Shown here: piece by piece, positions 1 to 16,400 of the stretch
Layout: every line of letters starts with the position of its first letter
Position numbering within the stretch: the first letter of the stretch is position 1
Assembly (NCBI GenBank): GCA_028023455.1
Contig: JAQFVV010000056.1
Coordinates: forward strand, 5,791,717 to 5,855,716
DNA: 64,000 nt
Direction of reading: 5' to 3'
Source: Epiperipatus broadwayi
Lineage: Eukaryota; Onychophora; Udeonychophora; Euonychophora; Peripatidae
Made by a program: the position numbers and the translations under genes
Notes under the pieces: model-generated
Database searches by the model: none
What the model saw: the letters and a program-made list of their open reading frames with translations, nothing else
What the model was told of the DNA's origin: nothing

Positions 1-82
1 TAAGTTAGGTCTATTTTTGTGCGATTTTTTTAATGCAGGTTTTCTGAAGAACCTATTTATTGCATAAAATGAGACCCAGGTG
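1..82. mobile_element. Right end of TA-flanked inverted-repeat DNA element (copy 1, cut by window edge)
   Basis: The segment ends in GCATAAAATGAGACCCAGG followed by TG and the dinucleotide TA. The same terminus closes two complete copies at 56050-57007 and 60110-61405, whose left ends carry the inverse. The upstream part, with the words GTGCGATTTTTT and GAGGAACCTAT-like sequence, also matches the right ends of those copies. TA duplication suggests the Tc1/mariner superfamily, perhaps a pogo/Tigger-like non-autonomous member; the superfamily is inferred from the duplication only. No coding capacity is seen here. Confidence 0.7.
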
Positions 83-84
83 TA

Positions 85-1149
85 TAAAGTTGTATGATAT
101 ATGTATTATTTATTCTATAAATTATGTTATATAGTCAATTCTTTGAAGTGATATTGAATCTCTATATGAAAAAAAAAATTATATTTTATTGATGTTTTAT
201 TTTGTTATTGCTATTTTACTTACATTATGAAATACTAGACTAATGTTCTATCTGCAATAATTGATTATTGTTAAAATAGATGTTTAACATTTGCAACACA
301 ACACCATGTGTCAAAAAAGTCTTTTTATATGGTTTTTTTTATTATTTATTATAGTTTATATAAAAGAACAGCAGACTTCATTAATTTCCATCTTGATGAT
401 ATAATACAATAAAAATAACAATTATCAATTCTCTGAAAAAACCTGATAGTCAGTCAAAACATATAGTTATAATAATAAAAGAAAAAAACATTAAAACAAA
501 AATAAAACCATACAGATCATTATTAATAGATCAATATATTTATTCTAATACCAATTATAAGTTAATTTCTATAATGGAAAGTTATCTCAAAAGAAAAAAA
601 ATATACAAAATAACAAAAACAAAATCATTTATTTGTAAACAAATATTTTAAAATAAATATATTATATACTGTAATGTCAACATTTTAATCCTATCAAAAT
701 AACTAACTATAACCAAGAACAATTTTGAAATGATTAAGACATTCAAATAAATTATTTATGAATAAATATTTCACTTATTAGTAAAATAAGGCACTCATAT
801 TTCAAGTCAAGTAAATGCAGTGTTTACTTTCTTTTTCAGGAATTAATTTTATTATTATATTGATTTGCTGTAAATAACAATGAATTTGATAATGCATAAA
901 AGTTGCATTTCTTTACTTATATTGGAAAGAAAACTAATCATTGGAAATTTCTGATACAGGACTGTCTTTTTTTAAAAAAATTTATAAGAACATGTAATTT
1001 TTTTATTATTATTTAACAAACTCACCTGTGTTCATTAGTATAAATATATTTATAATTAATAATAAACAACAAATTTTTATTTATTAAAAATACTTAGGAC
1101 AAGCATTCTAAAAGTCATAATTTAGAATGAGATATCTTATCAACCCACA
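85..1149. other. AT-rich DNA, no gene seen
   Basis: Only short A/T runs and chance ORFs. A strong splice-donor-like CAG|GTGAGT lies on the minus strand near 1025, but no coding frame leads into it. Confidence 0.5.
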
Positions 1150-1480
1150 TAAATAAGTATATGAAATTTCTACTGACTGTTGCCTTTGACAGAATATCTC
1201 AGATGGTTTAGAGTGTTGCTTTAAAATTCGAAATTCAAGAATCTAAGGTGTGATTTCAACTCCTATGCTAATATTATAACTGGTCATACCAGCAATACCT
1301 AAAGAAAGGTGGAGAATAATACCACTCAAAACACTGTGTAATCTATTAATCTGTGTTGACTACTGGTGTGTTATTATTAATATATTGTTAGCATTTGAAA
1401 AGTTTAAATATTGTTAAAATTTTCTAGACATTCAATATTTAATGATTGATGATGGAAACAGTCTAAAACATGATCACATC
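1150..1480 (+). mobile_element. tRNA-derived SINE, diverged copy
   Basis: From TAAGTATATGAAATTTCTAC onwards the segment runs parallel to the SINE at 17555-17890. It shares the TGACTGTTGCCTTTG lead-in, an A-box-like CTCAGATGGTTTAGAG, a decayed B-box region, then the body with ACTGGTCATACCAGCAATACC, GTGGAGAATAATACC and CTCAAAACA. It ends in the ATTTAATGATTGATGATGGAAA tail shared with the other copies. It is more diverged than the 17.6-kb copy: the B box is no longer recognisable, so it is unlikely to be transcribed by RNA polymerase III. Confidence 0.65.
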
Positions 1481-2389
1481 TCATCAATGACAATCTATGT
1501 GTTAATAAACTCTAAAAAAATACATATTATACTAATGACATAAATATTTTATTTAATGAATTCTATTTAATAAATGTATGTTTACATTTTATTCAGAAGC
1601 AAATGCTATCTTTTTCTATTCTGATGTGGTTACTATTGTAACTTTTGGTGATCAATACCGATGTTATCCTATTAAGATTCCAACTAGATAATAAGTTTAA
1701 TAAGCATACCATCTAGAATCTATTGATTACTCAAAGTTACAATAGGTAGCAGTACTATAATATAATAAACTGTTTAACTATAAACTGTTAGAATAAATTT
1801 AGACCTGTGATTTTTTTTGGTTTTATTAGTAATTTCTGTTTTATTCATTAAAAATTATCCCCACTCCTTTATAGAGTCAGTAATGAGATTCAACACTTCT
1901 TGTTGACAGTAGGATAACAGATATCCTAAAATGATATTACAATAGCTAAATCTTGTGTGATTTACCATATATAAAGTAATTGATTCAGAGAATAAACATT
2001 CATAAATCAAAGTTCAACATATCAATTGTGGTGATTGAACGTCATGACTTCTAGAGCAAACAATATTATTATTAGTTATATTTTCAGATCATAAAAATAA
2101 AGACAATATTTTTCACCGGTATCTAAATAACAAAATGAGCATTTAATAAAAATTTAATAATATTAATTAATTCCTACAACAAAATTAAAATAAAAAAGAG
2201 AGAAATCCAAAAATCTATTTAAACAATTAATTTTAATAAGCATAACAGCAAGTTTGGCAAATAATAAATACACAAAACAGTAATATTTTTTAAACAATTT
2301 TAGTACATAAATAAGACTAACATTATGTAAGATTCTTCACTATTAAATTTTTTTGCAATGAATTGTTAAATGTGTTTAGAAAAATTCAA
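1481..2389. other. AT-rich DNA, no gene seen
   Basis: No ORF of note, RNA gene or repeat boundary recognised. Confidence 0.45.
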
Positions 2390-2640
2390 CTATTATTTTA
2401 AACTTTTCAAATATATTTAACTGTTAGTAATAGTAAACAGGTTAGTATATAACAATGTTTCAAATAGTAGTATTCCCATTCCTTCTTCAGGTGTTATTCT
2501 GGCCACTCGAAACATTTCATTATATATTAGGTTGTATGCTATTATTAACAATTGAATGTATTTAAAAAGTTTAAATAAATTTGAATTTTTCTAAAGACAT
2601 TTAACAATTAATATTATATAATGGAAATATAATCCAAAAT
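2390..2640. mobile_element. Two SINE tail segments in head-to-head orientation
   Basis: About 2395-2510 is the reverse complement of the SINE 3' body (tail words for TTAACTGTTAGTAATAG, then CCTTCTTCAGGTGTTAT and the GGCCA motif). About 2515-2640 is the same tail in plus orientation (CTATTATTAACAATTGAATG, then the terminal AATGGAAATAT). The same head-to-head layout recurs at 52160-52475. No tRNA head is present between them. Confidence 0.55.
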
Positions 2641-2644
2641 AATT

Positions 2645-3285
2645 ATTAGCAAAATACCATTATCACAGATTTTTAGACATGTCTGCCTGCATTTATTTCC
2701 TCTTAATATTGTTTCTACATAAGCAATAAATCCAGTGTCAATTTTAGTTTTAAAAGGCTTTATTGAACTATAAGTTTACAAGAACAGTACTTAGTGCCAC
2801 ATATATAAGATAAAGTAAGAAAAGACTACGGGGGTTTTAAAGAAAGGAAGATATGTGGTTTACATTATATATTCTGTATTTTTATTTCAAACTAGAAATG
2901 AGAAAAAATAGAAATCTATGAATAACAAAAAAAAAAAATGCAACCTTGAAAGCAGCTTAGCATTTTCTGACTGCTACATAGGATATACATCTTTCTATAT
3001 ATACCATTACTCTAGTGTCTGTTTTGCTTTTAAATTTCTAGTTATTATTTTATAGTAGTAAGTCATGTCATAAATTCAAACAAAGTTGCATTACTGACCA
3101 TGAATTTGAATAATGTTAGCTGGTGATTTTTTCCATCCCTTATGTATATAATATTCATTTTGTTCCTAAATATATTAAGATGTCTTGTATTTGAATAATA
3201 CCTAAATGTATATCTTGTACACCATAATAAGAATAGTATAAATGTGCTGGCTCAAATGTGTGCATACATATGTTGTAATTTTTAC
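2645..3285. other. AT-rich DNA, no gene seen
   Basis: Nothing recognised apart from a poly-A run near 2930. Confidence 0.4.
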
Positions 3286-3286
3286 T

Positions 3287-3353
3287 TTGTAAATATTTTG
3301 GGAATATCCCACAGAATGTTTGTAAATATTTTGGGAATATCCCACAGAATGTT
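3287..3353 (+). repeat. 33-bp direct tandem duplication
   Basis: Two adjacent, essentially identical units beginning GTAAATATTTTGGGAATATC. Each unit contains the small inverted repeat GGGAATATCCC. Confidence 0.8.
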
Positions 3354-4229
3354 ATTAAACATGGGTCACATGAATAAAAAATGTTATTGTGTTTCTGATT
3401 CTTTCAGACATAGTTTGCATATGACTAAATGTTAGTGCAATTCCTTTTATATCTATAGAAATAAAGAACGAGAAGTGCTTCAAGATTTAATTTTAGGAAA
3501 AATTCATAGTATTTTGGTTCTAATAACCAGTATTTGAATTTTTTAGTCAACTATTTATTGGTTATGTTTAAAAGTAGTTTGCTATTATCATTGGATGGGG
3601 AACATAGATTGAATATACATCCCAGTATTTAATTTTATTCTTGGGAGAGCAATATATTACATTAGGAATGCATAATAAAGGAGAAATTAATGTATTCCAG
3701 TAATTACATATGCGTGGTGGCCTGTTTGTGGATGTAATTTTAAAAACTATTTCTAGATATGAAAATATCCTTGCACATGATGATATAAAATTAAATGTTT
3801 TTTGAATTTGAATTTTTGTTATAGAATGTAAACCAATCCATTTTGAGAGAAAGAGTACAGAATCTTCCTTAGGGATATTGATGCCCCCCCCCCTTGCCCT
3901 CCCCAACAGCAATATTCTACACATTGAGTAAATTTTAAATGTAAAAGCTTTTGTGCATATTATTATAAGTGTATAGTATATGATCCATGTCATTATTAGA
4001 TTGAAAAGGGTCACTTTGACATAGATGGATATATATGGGATGGAAAAATAATTAATTACATTCTCAACTTTATTCATTACTTTTCCCTGGAATTGCAATC
4101 ACATTTCAGAATTACTTAAATGAAAAGAAGTCCCACAAACGAGGTAAGCTTTCCTGTGGAATATTGCTCATGTAGGTATCCTGAGGACATATACCATGCC
4201 CTGGATTTTTCTAAATTGAACTCCAGTTT

Positions 4230-5010
4230 ATATTTGTCTGAGTACTTATTGGGATGTTTATTAGTTTTAGTATCTATTTTTTAATTGGCAGAAAGATTAT
4301 GTCATCCATGTAAGCAATATATGAAACATTTGCTTTCATTCCAGGTTTAAATATTCCAGTCATCTCATTTTCAACTGGTCTAAGGAGAGATCAATATAAA
4401 ATATGAATAAAAAGCACTTAATGGTGAACCTTGTGGAATCAAGTTAAATGGAATGAATGAATGAGTACTTCCCACTAAGACGTGAATTTCTCAACTTAAA
4501 AGATTCATAATCAAGTAGATTAATGCCCTAGGTATTGATGTATCTGCTAGTGCATTAATTAAAATATCAATTAGTATCATATCAAATGATGATTTAATGT
4601 CCAGCTGAACTTACCACTGGTCCATATTTTTGGTTGTTTCTGATTGTATCAATTACTGTCTTATATAAAAATGCTTGCCTGACCAGTTGATGATCCTTTC
4701 TTTGCAAACTGAGTTTTTGACAGCAAAGGCAAAATATAAGGTTTAATTGTATTTTTAATTACTGATTCCAAGATTTTAATTCCAATTAGACTCATTGATA
4801 TATGTCTGAGGTTTTGGAATTAGGTTATATTTCCTTCTTAATAAATGAAACCAATGCAATGGAATAAAGTCCATGTATATGATAGATTCTTTTTGTTAGA
4901 AAATTAGCTAAATTTATCATATATTTTGCTGTGAATTGACTCAAATGTCTGTATAGAAAACAAGGTATTCCATGTATCACTGGATGATATGAGTTTGGCA
5001 CTGACACAAC
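4230..5010 (-). pseudogene. LINE reverse transcriptase domain, broken
   Basis: Minus-strand translation in shifting frames gives the ordered motifs of a non-LTR reverse transcriptase. An early motif contains VSFIKKE near 4850, LDIKSSFD is at 4583-4605 (catalytic Asp of motif A), IPQGSPLS is at 4414-4439 (motif B), and YMDD is at 4301-4312 (motif C catalytic pair). Between them the frame is cut by in-frame stops and at least one frameshift, so no functional enzyme is made. The protein would have copied element RNA into DNA at the nicked target. The YMDD and QGSPLS boxes together make the assignment firm even though the frame is decayed. Confidence 0.8.
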
Positions 5011-5689
5011 TCTTTCTTCAAACTCTGTTGGTACAAAAGTTATATTGTCTTCTGACAGTCCATAAAGTTTTGTGAAAGGTTAAATTTTCTCCCTTTTTGT
5101 AACTTATTCTTATAATATGAATAAAGTGGCTGTAGCATGTTGTCACCTGCAATGATTTGCCTTCTATTTTATTGCTGTCAGAACACAGTTTAGTGGAGCT
5201 TGCCCCAGTGTTCAATGACTACATTTCCTAGACCACAAGTGGGTTTGATTCATGTATATCTTTCTCTTCTTTACTGCCGGGTATTCTTTGAGTGAGTCAG
5301 AAACCAATCAATATGATTTCTTCAGGACTATTACATTTGTAAAGCCCTCTACTTATGGTAGTACTAAGATTAATTCTCTTACACAATTCATATGCAAGTG
5401 CAAAAACCTTTGAGGGAGATAATTGTTTCTTGTCATTGTATCAACTATATATGAGATTGTGTTCACAAATGCAATCCATGTTTAAACAGGATTATTTAGA
5501 ATAATGATATGTATATTTCTGAGAAGAGATATTCTTTAGTTTGCACTGGAAGCAATATTCTAATAGCTTTACTTGTTGTGATCATAGGACTATATGAGAA
5601 ATATTTTTTAAAACAGACCATCACAGCAAAATAATCTAAAAAGATGAGTTTTCAAGTGATATGTTGATCACACAAAGCAATGCTGGTGA

Positions 5690-5965
5690 ATAAAAAACAA
5701 GATCAATTAAAGATGAGTATCTGCCACTGTTGAAGTAGATAGACTTCTGTAGAAAAAAATCCTTCTCCAGACATGAGAGGAAATGCCAGCAGATGTAACC
5801 ATTTTTTGACAAATTTATTGTATGACATTTTAAAGTCTCCTATTAGAATTATAGGATGCATCAAGAATGGAAATTTTGAGTTTAATATATGTATAAGTTT
5901 AATTATTATTTTACCTGGAGGAATGTACATGTATGCTATGTTCAGTGTTATTCTTCTGTAGTATA
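5690..5965 (-). pseudogene. LINE APE-type endonuclease fragment
   Basis: The minus-strand frame contains YIPPG followed about 25 residues later by PIILIGDFK (5831-5854). This matches the (V/I)Y.PP ... (L/I)(L/I)GDFN motif of the apurinic-type endonuclease that nicks the target for LINE integration. The final Asn of the GDFN motif is Lys here, consistent with decay. It lies upstream of the reverse-transcriptase motifs in the same orientation, as expected for ORF2. Confidence 0.65.
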
Positions 5966-6849
5966 GTGTAATAATTAGTATGTATGCATCAATATTTATT
6001 ATTTTAAATGAGCTTAATGGTCAAGTTATGTTTATCACAATTCCTGTTTCAGCTGAAGGTGAGACTGCTGCTCTGGAAAATATCATTAATTATCATAAAA
6101 TTTTGAGGATCTGTCTGTAATTTGTTGTATATCTTAGTTTCCAGCAAACCAATTGCAAACCAATTATGTGTGGCTGAATAATATGAAGTCATTTTTTAAG
6201 TTGATAATTTTTTTTTCTACAGACTTAATCCTCTGACAGTGATAAATCCTATTTTTATTAACATGCTGTCTTATTTACTGTATAGAATAAATATTTATTT
6301 ATGTTTTAACTGTTTAGTCCTATCTAAAGATATTACACCTTCATGTGACAACTGTAAAAATTTATTATAAGCAATTACATTTGAACATGACTCATTTACC
6401 ACTGTTATGTTGACTAGCTCTTCATTTGAGGTATTACCTGCATTAGAATCAGGCAAGTTTATATTTGACTTGTTAACTTTTTTAACATGAGCCAGAGTTT
6501 GCTATATCCTCTTCACTTAATCCTGGAGTTAGCAAATCACTTTTTCTTTCACTTTTCTTGCATAGTGGATGATGTTTTGGGTTTGATAGTCAGTGCATTT
6601 ATATCCATGTCTGTGTGTGATGGACCTGGTATTGTCTCTATAAAATCTTGTGTAATCAAATGTTCCTGTAAAAATTTATGTACAAACTTCGCTTGTGTCT
6701 TTTTGTGGAAAATGTTTTGATCCAATTGTTGACTTTGCCTTTGAATATTATCATCTGTTAACATATTCTGTGTATTAGTATCTGATTCACTGATATTAAT
6801 ATCAATTATACCAATGACTGATTTTTCTCTTGCTGAATGTTACATATCA

Positions 6850-7875
6850 TTATTTGTATCATTTTTCTTTCCACACTGATGTGTTTCTGTGGCTCTCATT
6901 TCACAGTGTGGGCACATAATTTTTGGACACATACTTAGGATGTGACATCATTGCTTATAGTTGAAAAAACTGTAGCTTTATTTCATGTTTTATTAAAAGA
7001 AGCATTGTTTTCTGGTCAGTAATTGCCATAGGGATGTCATTTGGATTAATGTTTTTGCTTAAATGCAGTTAAAACACATTATTTTAAGATCGGTATAAAG
7101 GTATTTTTTAGTTACCACTGATCCAAATGGCTCCATTAATTTCTTAAAAGTCATTAATGTCATAATTTAACTTTTTTATAATTCTGGTTTTCCCGATTCT
7201 GATCTACTTTAATTAGCACATATTTTTCCAGTGGATAAATTGGTTTTTCAAATCTATTTTTTTGTCTTTCATCAAAAAATTTGATAGCAATATATCTGGC
7301 ATTTGGGTGATTAGCAATCCATAATATGGAGTTCCACATGTTGTTTACTGCAATTGTTTCATACAGTAAATTTTTTGGAAATCTGTAGAAAATGAAATTT
7401 ATATCTGTAATCACTAGAATAATCAAGTGATCAGTAAAAAATGTATATCTAATTTAATAAAATCATGCATTGTTCATCTATGAAATCTTGCATTCTGATT
7501 TATATTTTTACTGAAAAAAATTTACATTATCATTATGCTTTCTTCCATTGTTTATGTGGCAATAATGTTGAGGCTTTCATTGCTTCTGCATACAAACATA
7601 ATTTCACTTCACACATGGAGTTTATAGTGCTGACATATTTTCCATGGCAAATGTTTGAGGTCAAATCCTCTTAGAGTAGTTTTCAAAGTGACTTGTCTAT
7701 TACATTTTTCCTGATTTCTAATGGTTAATAACAATTCTATTTCATTCGTTATATTATCCAATGGTTGGATACTGTGTAAAGGATCAAACAAATTCATTAT
7801 AAATTTAAGATTCTTCTCCGAATTGGTGCATGCACTATCCAGTATTAATTTTAAAATGAATTCCATCCATGACAC
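6850..7875 (-). pseudogene. Probable LINE ORF1 remnant with zinc-finger-like motif
   Basis: The minus strand encodes two ORF pieces (7609-7875 and 7160-7426) and, downstream, a cysteine/histidine cluster CPKIMCPHCEM...THQCGKK around 6860-6930. LINE ORF1 nucleic-acid-binding proteins commonly end in CCHC fingers, and the position just upstream of the endonuclease fits. One stretch reads ARYIAIKFFDERQKNRFEKP, charged and protein-like. I do not recognise the family. Stops separate the pieces. Confidence 0.4.
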
Positions 7876-7890
7876 TCCCCATCCAAATTA

Positions 7891-8510
7891 ATAATTTAGT
7901 TAAGATTCAGTAATAATTTAATTTGCGAGTTTGCAATTCATTGTTGTAGATATTTTTGAAAATCCAATAAACATTTCTTTACTTTTATGCAATTATATTT
8001 ATTGATAATTTTTTACTTTCAACTACTACCCACTTTGAAAAAACAATAACATCAACTTCAAAATCAAGATAATTTAAATAATATCAATTTATTTTTAGGC
8101 TATTTATTTTCCTTTTAATCACACAAATATCTTTCAAATCAAATTTGTTACAGACATGAGGAGAAAAAAAAGAATCAGTTTATCACACCTCATTATTACT
8201 GTTTAATCCTTTCATGTCACTAAATAGCCTAATCATTATATTGCAATTTGATGAATATTCTTTAGAATAAGACAATATTCGAGATCATAAAAATGTTTGT
8301 ATGGTCAACTGTCCTTTTATAATCCACAAATCCAAACTAAAATGATCTCATAATCTCTGTTTCTTTAACACTTTGATATAAATTTATTTTATATTCTGAT
8401 TAACTTGAATCCAATCTTCTTTGGAGGCAATGTATAAGAAAATGTTCCATCTTAAACATCAATATTGTATCACTACTCTATTTTTCCTATCATAAGGTAT
8501 ATTCTTAATA
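7891..8510. other. AT-rich DNA, no gene seen
   Basis: Nothing recognised. The last 13 bases at 8511-8523 form the left target duplication of the next element. Confidence 0.45.
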
Positions 8511-8913
8511 TTTGTTTAGTTGCATCACATGATCACATTTTCTATACTAGCACATTAATTGTTGATAAACAGAGCAAAACTCTCCATACAGTATTGCCAC
8601 CTGTGCTAAATGGAGTAATCAATGGATGCCAGAAGGCTTGTGCATAAAATCCGATGAGTAGGCATTAGATGGGGATTTTATGCACAAGCCTTCTGGCATC
8701 CATTGATTACTCTATTTAGCACAGGTGGCAATACTGTATGGAGAGTTTTGCTCTGTTTATCAACAATTAATGTGCTAGTATAGGAAATGTGATCATGTGA
8801 TGCTTAATGGTTTAACACCAATCCTGCCTAATAGGATAGTGGTGGCCATGGTTGTAAAAGAGCCAAAGACACCAAAATGTATGGGTGCTGAACTGAGTTC
8901 AGACCCATATGAC

Positions 8914-8920
8914 TATATAA
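8914..8920 (+). promoter_or_regulatory. TATA-like box in the Penelope-like terminal repeat
   Basis: TATATAA sits in the middle of the 457-bp unit, about 150 bases upstream of the ribozyme core. The position suits a promoter inside the terminal repeat, but in DNA this AT-rich such a word carries little weight by itself. Confidence 0.25.
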
Positions 8921-9062
8921 GCTATTAAGCTTAGATTGAAAATATTTTTTGTGTTTTCCAATTTCATTCTCATAGTTTTGTAGTTAAGTAGAGATAAAAG
9001 GTGGTTGCTAGAGGGTTGCATTAGATCCTAAGATCTAGATGCAGTGCTCTCAGATCCAAAGC

Positions 9063-9104
9063 TCCTCACTGATGAAGGCCACAAACCAGAAACTAGTCTG
9101 GGGA
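9063..9104 (+). ncRNA. Candidate minimal type I hammerhead ribozyme
   Basis: CTGATGA (9069-9075) and GAAAC (9089-9093) supply the two conserved core strands. Stem I pairs TCCTCA (9063-9068) with TGGGGA (9099-9104) over 6 bp, one of them G-U. Stem III is the 2-bp A92-T97/C93-G96 helix with a 2-base loop. C9098 then stands exactly at the expected cleavage position, before T9099. Stem II is poor: an A/A mismatch at its base followed by two G-C pairs closed by a 7-base loop. Penelope-like elements are known to carry type I hammerheads with very short stem III in their terminal repeats, and the host repeat is of that kind. Activity is doubtful because of stem II. Confidence 0.6.
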
Positions 9105-9229
9105 TATTGGATGAGTAGGCATTAGATGGGGATTTTATGCACAAGCCTTCTGGCATCCATTAATTACTCTGTTTAGCACAGGTGGCAATACTGTATGGAG
9201 AGTTTTGCTCTGTTTATTTGTTTAGTTGC

Positions 9230-13480
<4,251 letters not shown>

Positions 13481-16400
13481 ATTATAACCTAAAAGAAGAA
13501 TCACAATCGATTGATTGTGATTGAAATCTAATAACACAGTTAGCCATGATTGATTGATCCTTCTAGCTGATTGATCAGCAACAAGTTGGGCAAGCCAAAA
13601 TTCTAACCATAAAAGAATGTGTTAGAAAAGAAAGAATAACAACATATAGGCTAAGATTTCATGTAATAGCTAAGTTCAGTGGGTCTATACAATAAATGCC
13701 ATATGATACAATAGGAAGATATATAGTGATAATCGGTTACAATAAAATATAATAAAATACAAAGCAATATTATCAATAACTTAAGAGGTGGAGAACTCTC
13801 GACTCACTAGCATAAATAATAAACTGTTAATATTGTGATCATATGCCATTGAGGTTACATTTAATATCTTTTTCTTTTAGACATTTGCTGCAACTACAAT
13901 CATTATTATCCATCTTCTAAATACCATATTGCCTGGATCATATAAAAATATATTTAATTCCTATAAAATTGAAAAATATTATTTTAAATCTTTGCTACAT
14001 ACATTAATAAAACAAATGTAAATAATATGGTTCATGAAACAAATCAGGATATCATGATAATTGATCTCATTTAATCATAAAATAAATTCTATTTTTTTTA
14101 TTCTTCAGATCTACTCTACATTGAATGATATCTTAGCAAATAAAATAAGACAAACATTTGCCCTAAATTATGATGATAATAATAATAATAATAATAACAA
14201 TTTAAGTAAAACAAAGCATGATATCTTAATTTAGAATAAGTTAAATAATAATTTAGGATGGCATTCAGATATCAAGAATGGGTAACAGATTTTATAGCAA
14301 TTCCAAGTACCCTACAATAAACCTTAAACAGATTTTAAATTTTAATTAAGTTCTACAATTTAACTTTATCATAGAATAATAAATATGATTTAATATGGAA
14401 AATAATTCTGTAATAAATAAACACAGTAATCTTTAAATAAACAGATCAGATTGACTGAAGTGATCCAAAGTGATAAATCAAATTATAAATCTTAATTAAG
14501 CAAATACATCTTTCTTTGGCGTAATTATAATATCAAATATAGTTCAATAAAGTGACTCTTATTAATTCCAATGTTCATGTATTTTTATGACAAAAACATA
14601 TTCTATATGATTATTTAAGTTTTTGGTTAATATGTAGAATAATTTTTGGTTGATAAGTGGAATGATGTGAGAAAATGACTATGAAAAATTTGTTAAATAA
14701 CAAAACAAATATTTATTTACAGAAACAAATACAAAATCACAAATACAACCCGAGTCCACATAGCCAAAAACCTTTACAAATGTTACTTCCTCAAAATTTA
14801 TGACAGAAGGATTAAAATTTATATCATATTTTATATAAAAAATAAATTTAACTGGATTAAGCAAAAATAATTTAGCAGATTAAAATAAACTTTCTATTAC
14901 TTAATTATCAAAAAGTTCTCACTTATCAATGCATTCACACAATGATAATAATCTTTATAAGTAGTGTCCCTTTTATGAATATTTAACCTATCCACAATAA
15001 AATCTTACTAATTCAGTGATAAAGGAGTGATAAGAAAGACATACACTGTTTATTTATGCTAAAATATAATTTTACAAATTTTGAAAATAATTACTTATCT
15101 TATTTCCCCCTCATAATTAGTAAAACTCAAATATAGGACTTACACATTGATACTAAATCATTTACATCTAAGTCAACCAAGAGTGCTATAAGAATTAAGT
15201 TAGAATTTCTCAATACCTTGATAAAAACAGCTAAAATGCCAGATAAAGACAAGGTAAAATATTGAACATGTTTTACAACATCATTAACAACAAGCAAAAT
15301 CCATCTACAAATAATTGAGTAAGGCAAAGTAAAAAGTATGACAGCATAAGTCATAAAATTCATCTACTTTTGAGGACTATAAGAAAAGGACTTAAGACTT
15401 TATCACTAGTCAAAAAAAAATGAGAATGCACACCAGGGACAAAATATTAAATAGGGATTACCTTAAAATAGAGAGAGCCAAGCTACAATCTGCAAAAATA
15501 TATGCATATGTGCATACTAGGAGGACTATAAAGATAAAAGAACCTAATGCTACAATCTCTACATACACTGGCAAAAATAAGCATTCCTAAAATAGAGACT
15601 AAGCTACTATTTCTAAACTAAATTAGTACAGCTAAAGGATGTGAAAGATGATAAATAATAATAATTAAGGCCAACTATGACTTGAATAAAATTAGACAAT
15701 AAATAAGCATAAAATAAATAATAGAAACAGACATATACTTATTCAGAATACAGAATATATCTTTATAAATAAATGATTAATATGCAAAAGAGAACACATA
15801 CTATTTTAAAATATACAAATGTAATAGAATTGCTATTCTGCGAACTACTTTAATTCAAAATATATCAAAAAGAGCATATAAAATAATATGCACTTGAAAT
15901 AAAACATGATATGTAAAAATCATAAATACAAGTAAAATTCAACCTTTTACCATTTAAAATAAACAAAATAAAATCCATCTATTTTCTTCTTTCTCCTTTA
16001 ACTATTTACCATTAAAATGGAACATAAATAGAAAGGTTCTGCAATAAAATATTATGGACAGCAAACATATCTATCATAAAATGCAATACAATTATAGTAT
16101 CAAAATCTAAAATATAACTAAAGAAAATGAAAAGCGCTTCTTGGATATACTTGATAAAATTTCAGGTAATTGTGTTAGCAAATAGCATAAGTGTCTTGTT
16201 ATTTATTGTCAAAATAAACATCCATGAGTTTTATGATACATATTTATTAAATTACAGTAAATATTACTTAATATTTGAACGCAAGTTTCGAAATTAATTC
16301 ATCATAGATATTATCTTAACTTGTTATAATAAATAAATATTTTGCAGAATACATCTTTAAATTATATTTATCCAAAATTATAAAAATAATCAGCAGGAAA

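Larger units (their letters stand above)
3450..7890 (-). mobile_element. Decayed non-LTR retrotransposon (LINE), minus strand
   Basis: Reading the minus strand from about 7890 down, the order is a putative ORF1 with a zinc-finger-like cluster, an apurinic-type endonuclease motif, and then the reverse-transcriptase core. This is the usual order for an APE-type LINE. Frames are interrupted by many stops and shifts, so this is a dead copy. Ends are not defined: I see no target duplication or poly-A tail, and the 3' limit near 3450 is an estimate. The clade is not assigned. Confidence 0.7.
8511..9229 (+). mobile_element. Penelope-like element terminal repeats: inverted unit, full unit, truncated direct unit, with 13-bp target duplication
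   Basis: The insertion is bounded by TTTGTTTAGTTGC at 8511-8523 and again at 9217-9229. Inside, 8524-8650 is the reverse complement of 8675-8801, a near-perfect 127-bp hairpin with a 24-base loop. The plus unit that starts at 8653 repeats from 9110, a period of 457 bp, and is cut off at the right end. Inverted plus direct partial long terminal repeats with a short target duplication are characteristic of Penelope-like retroelements. The unit also carries a TATA-like box (8914-8920) and a hammerhead-like core (9063-9104). No reverse-transcriptase frame lies within, so this is a minimal, terminal-repeat-only insertion. Confidence 0.75.

Noticed and set aside
3568-4098. 176-codon minus-strand ORF as an independent gene
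   Set aside because: It lies in the 3' part of the decayed LINE, crosses a poly-C run and has no recognisable domain of its own.
13881-14230. Acceptor-like TTTTTCTTTTAG and TTTATTCTTCAG followed by open frames of 43-46 codons
   Set aside because: Composition is low-complexity (poly-Asn in the second) and no phase-compatible donor or partner was found.
15127-15363. Hydrophobic 78-codon minus-strand ORF
   Set aside because: No splice or promoter support; A/T-rich DNA gives hydrophobic chance frames of this length.
15465-15495. Possible 28-bp microexon on the minus strand (ATTTTTGCAG ... AAG|GTAATC)
   Set aside because: Too short to judge and related words recur nearby, so it is probably chance.
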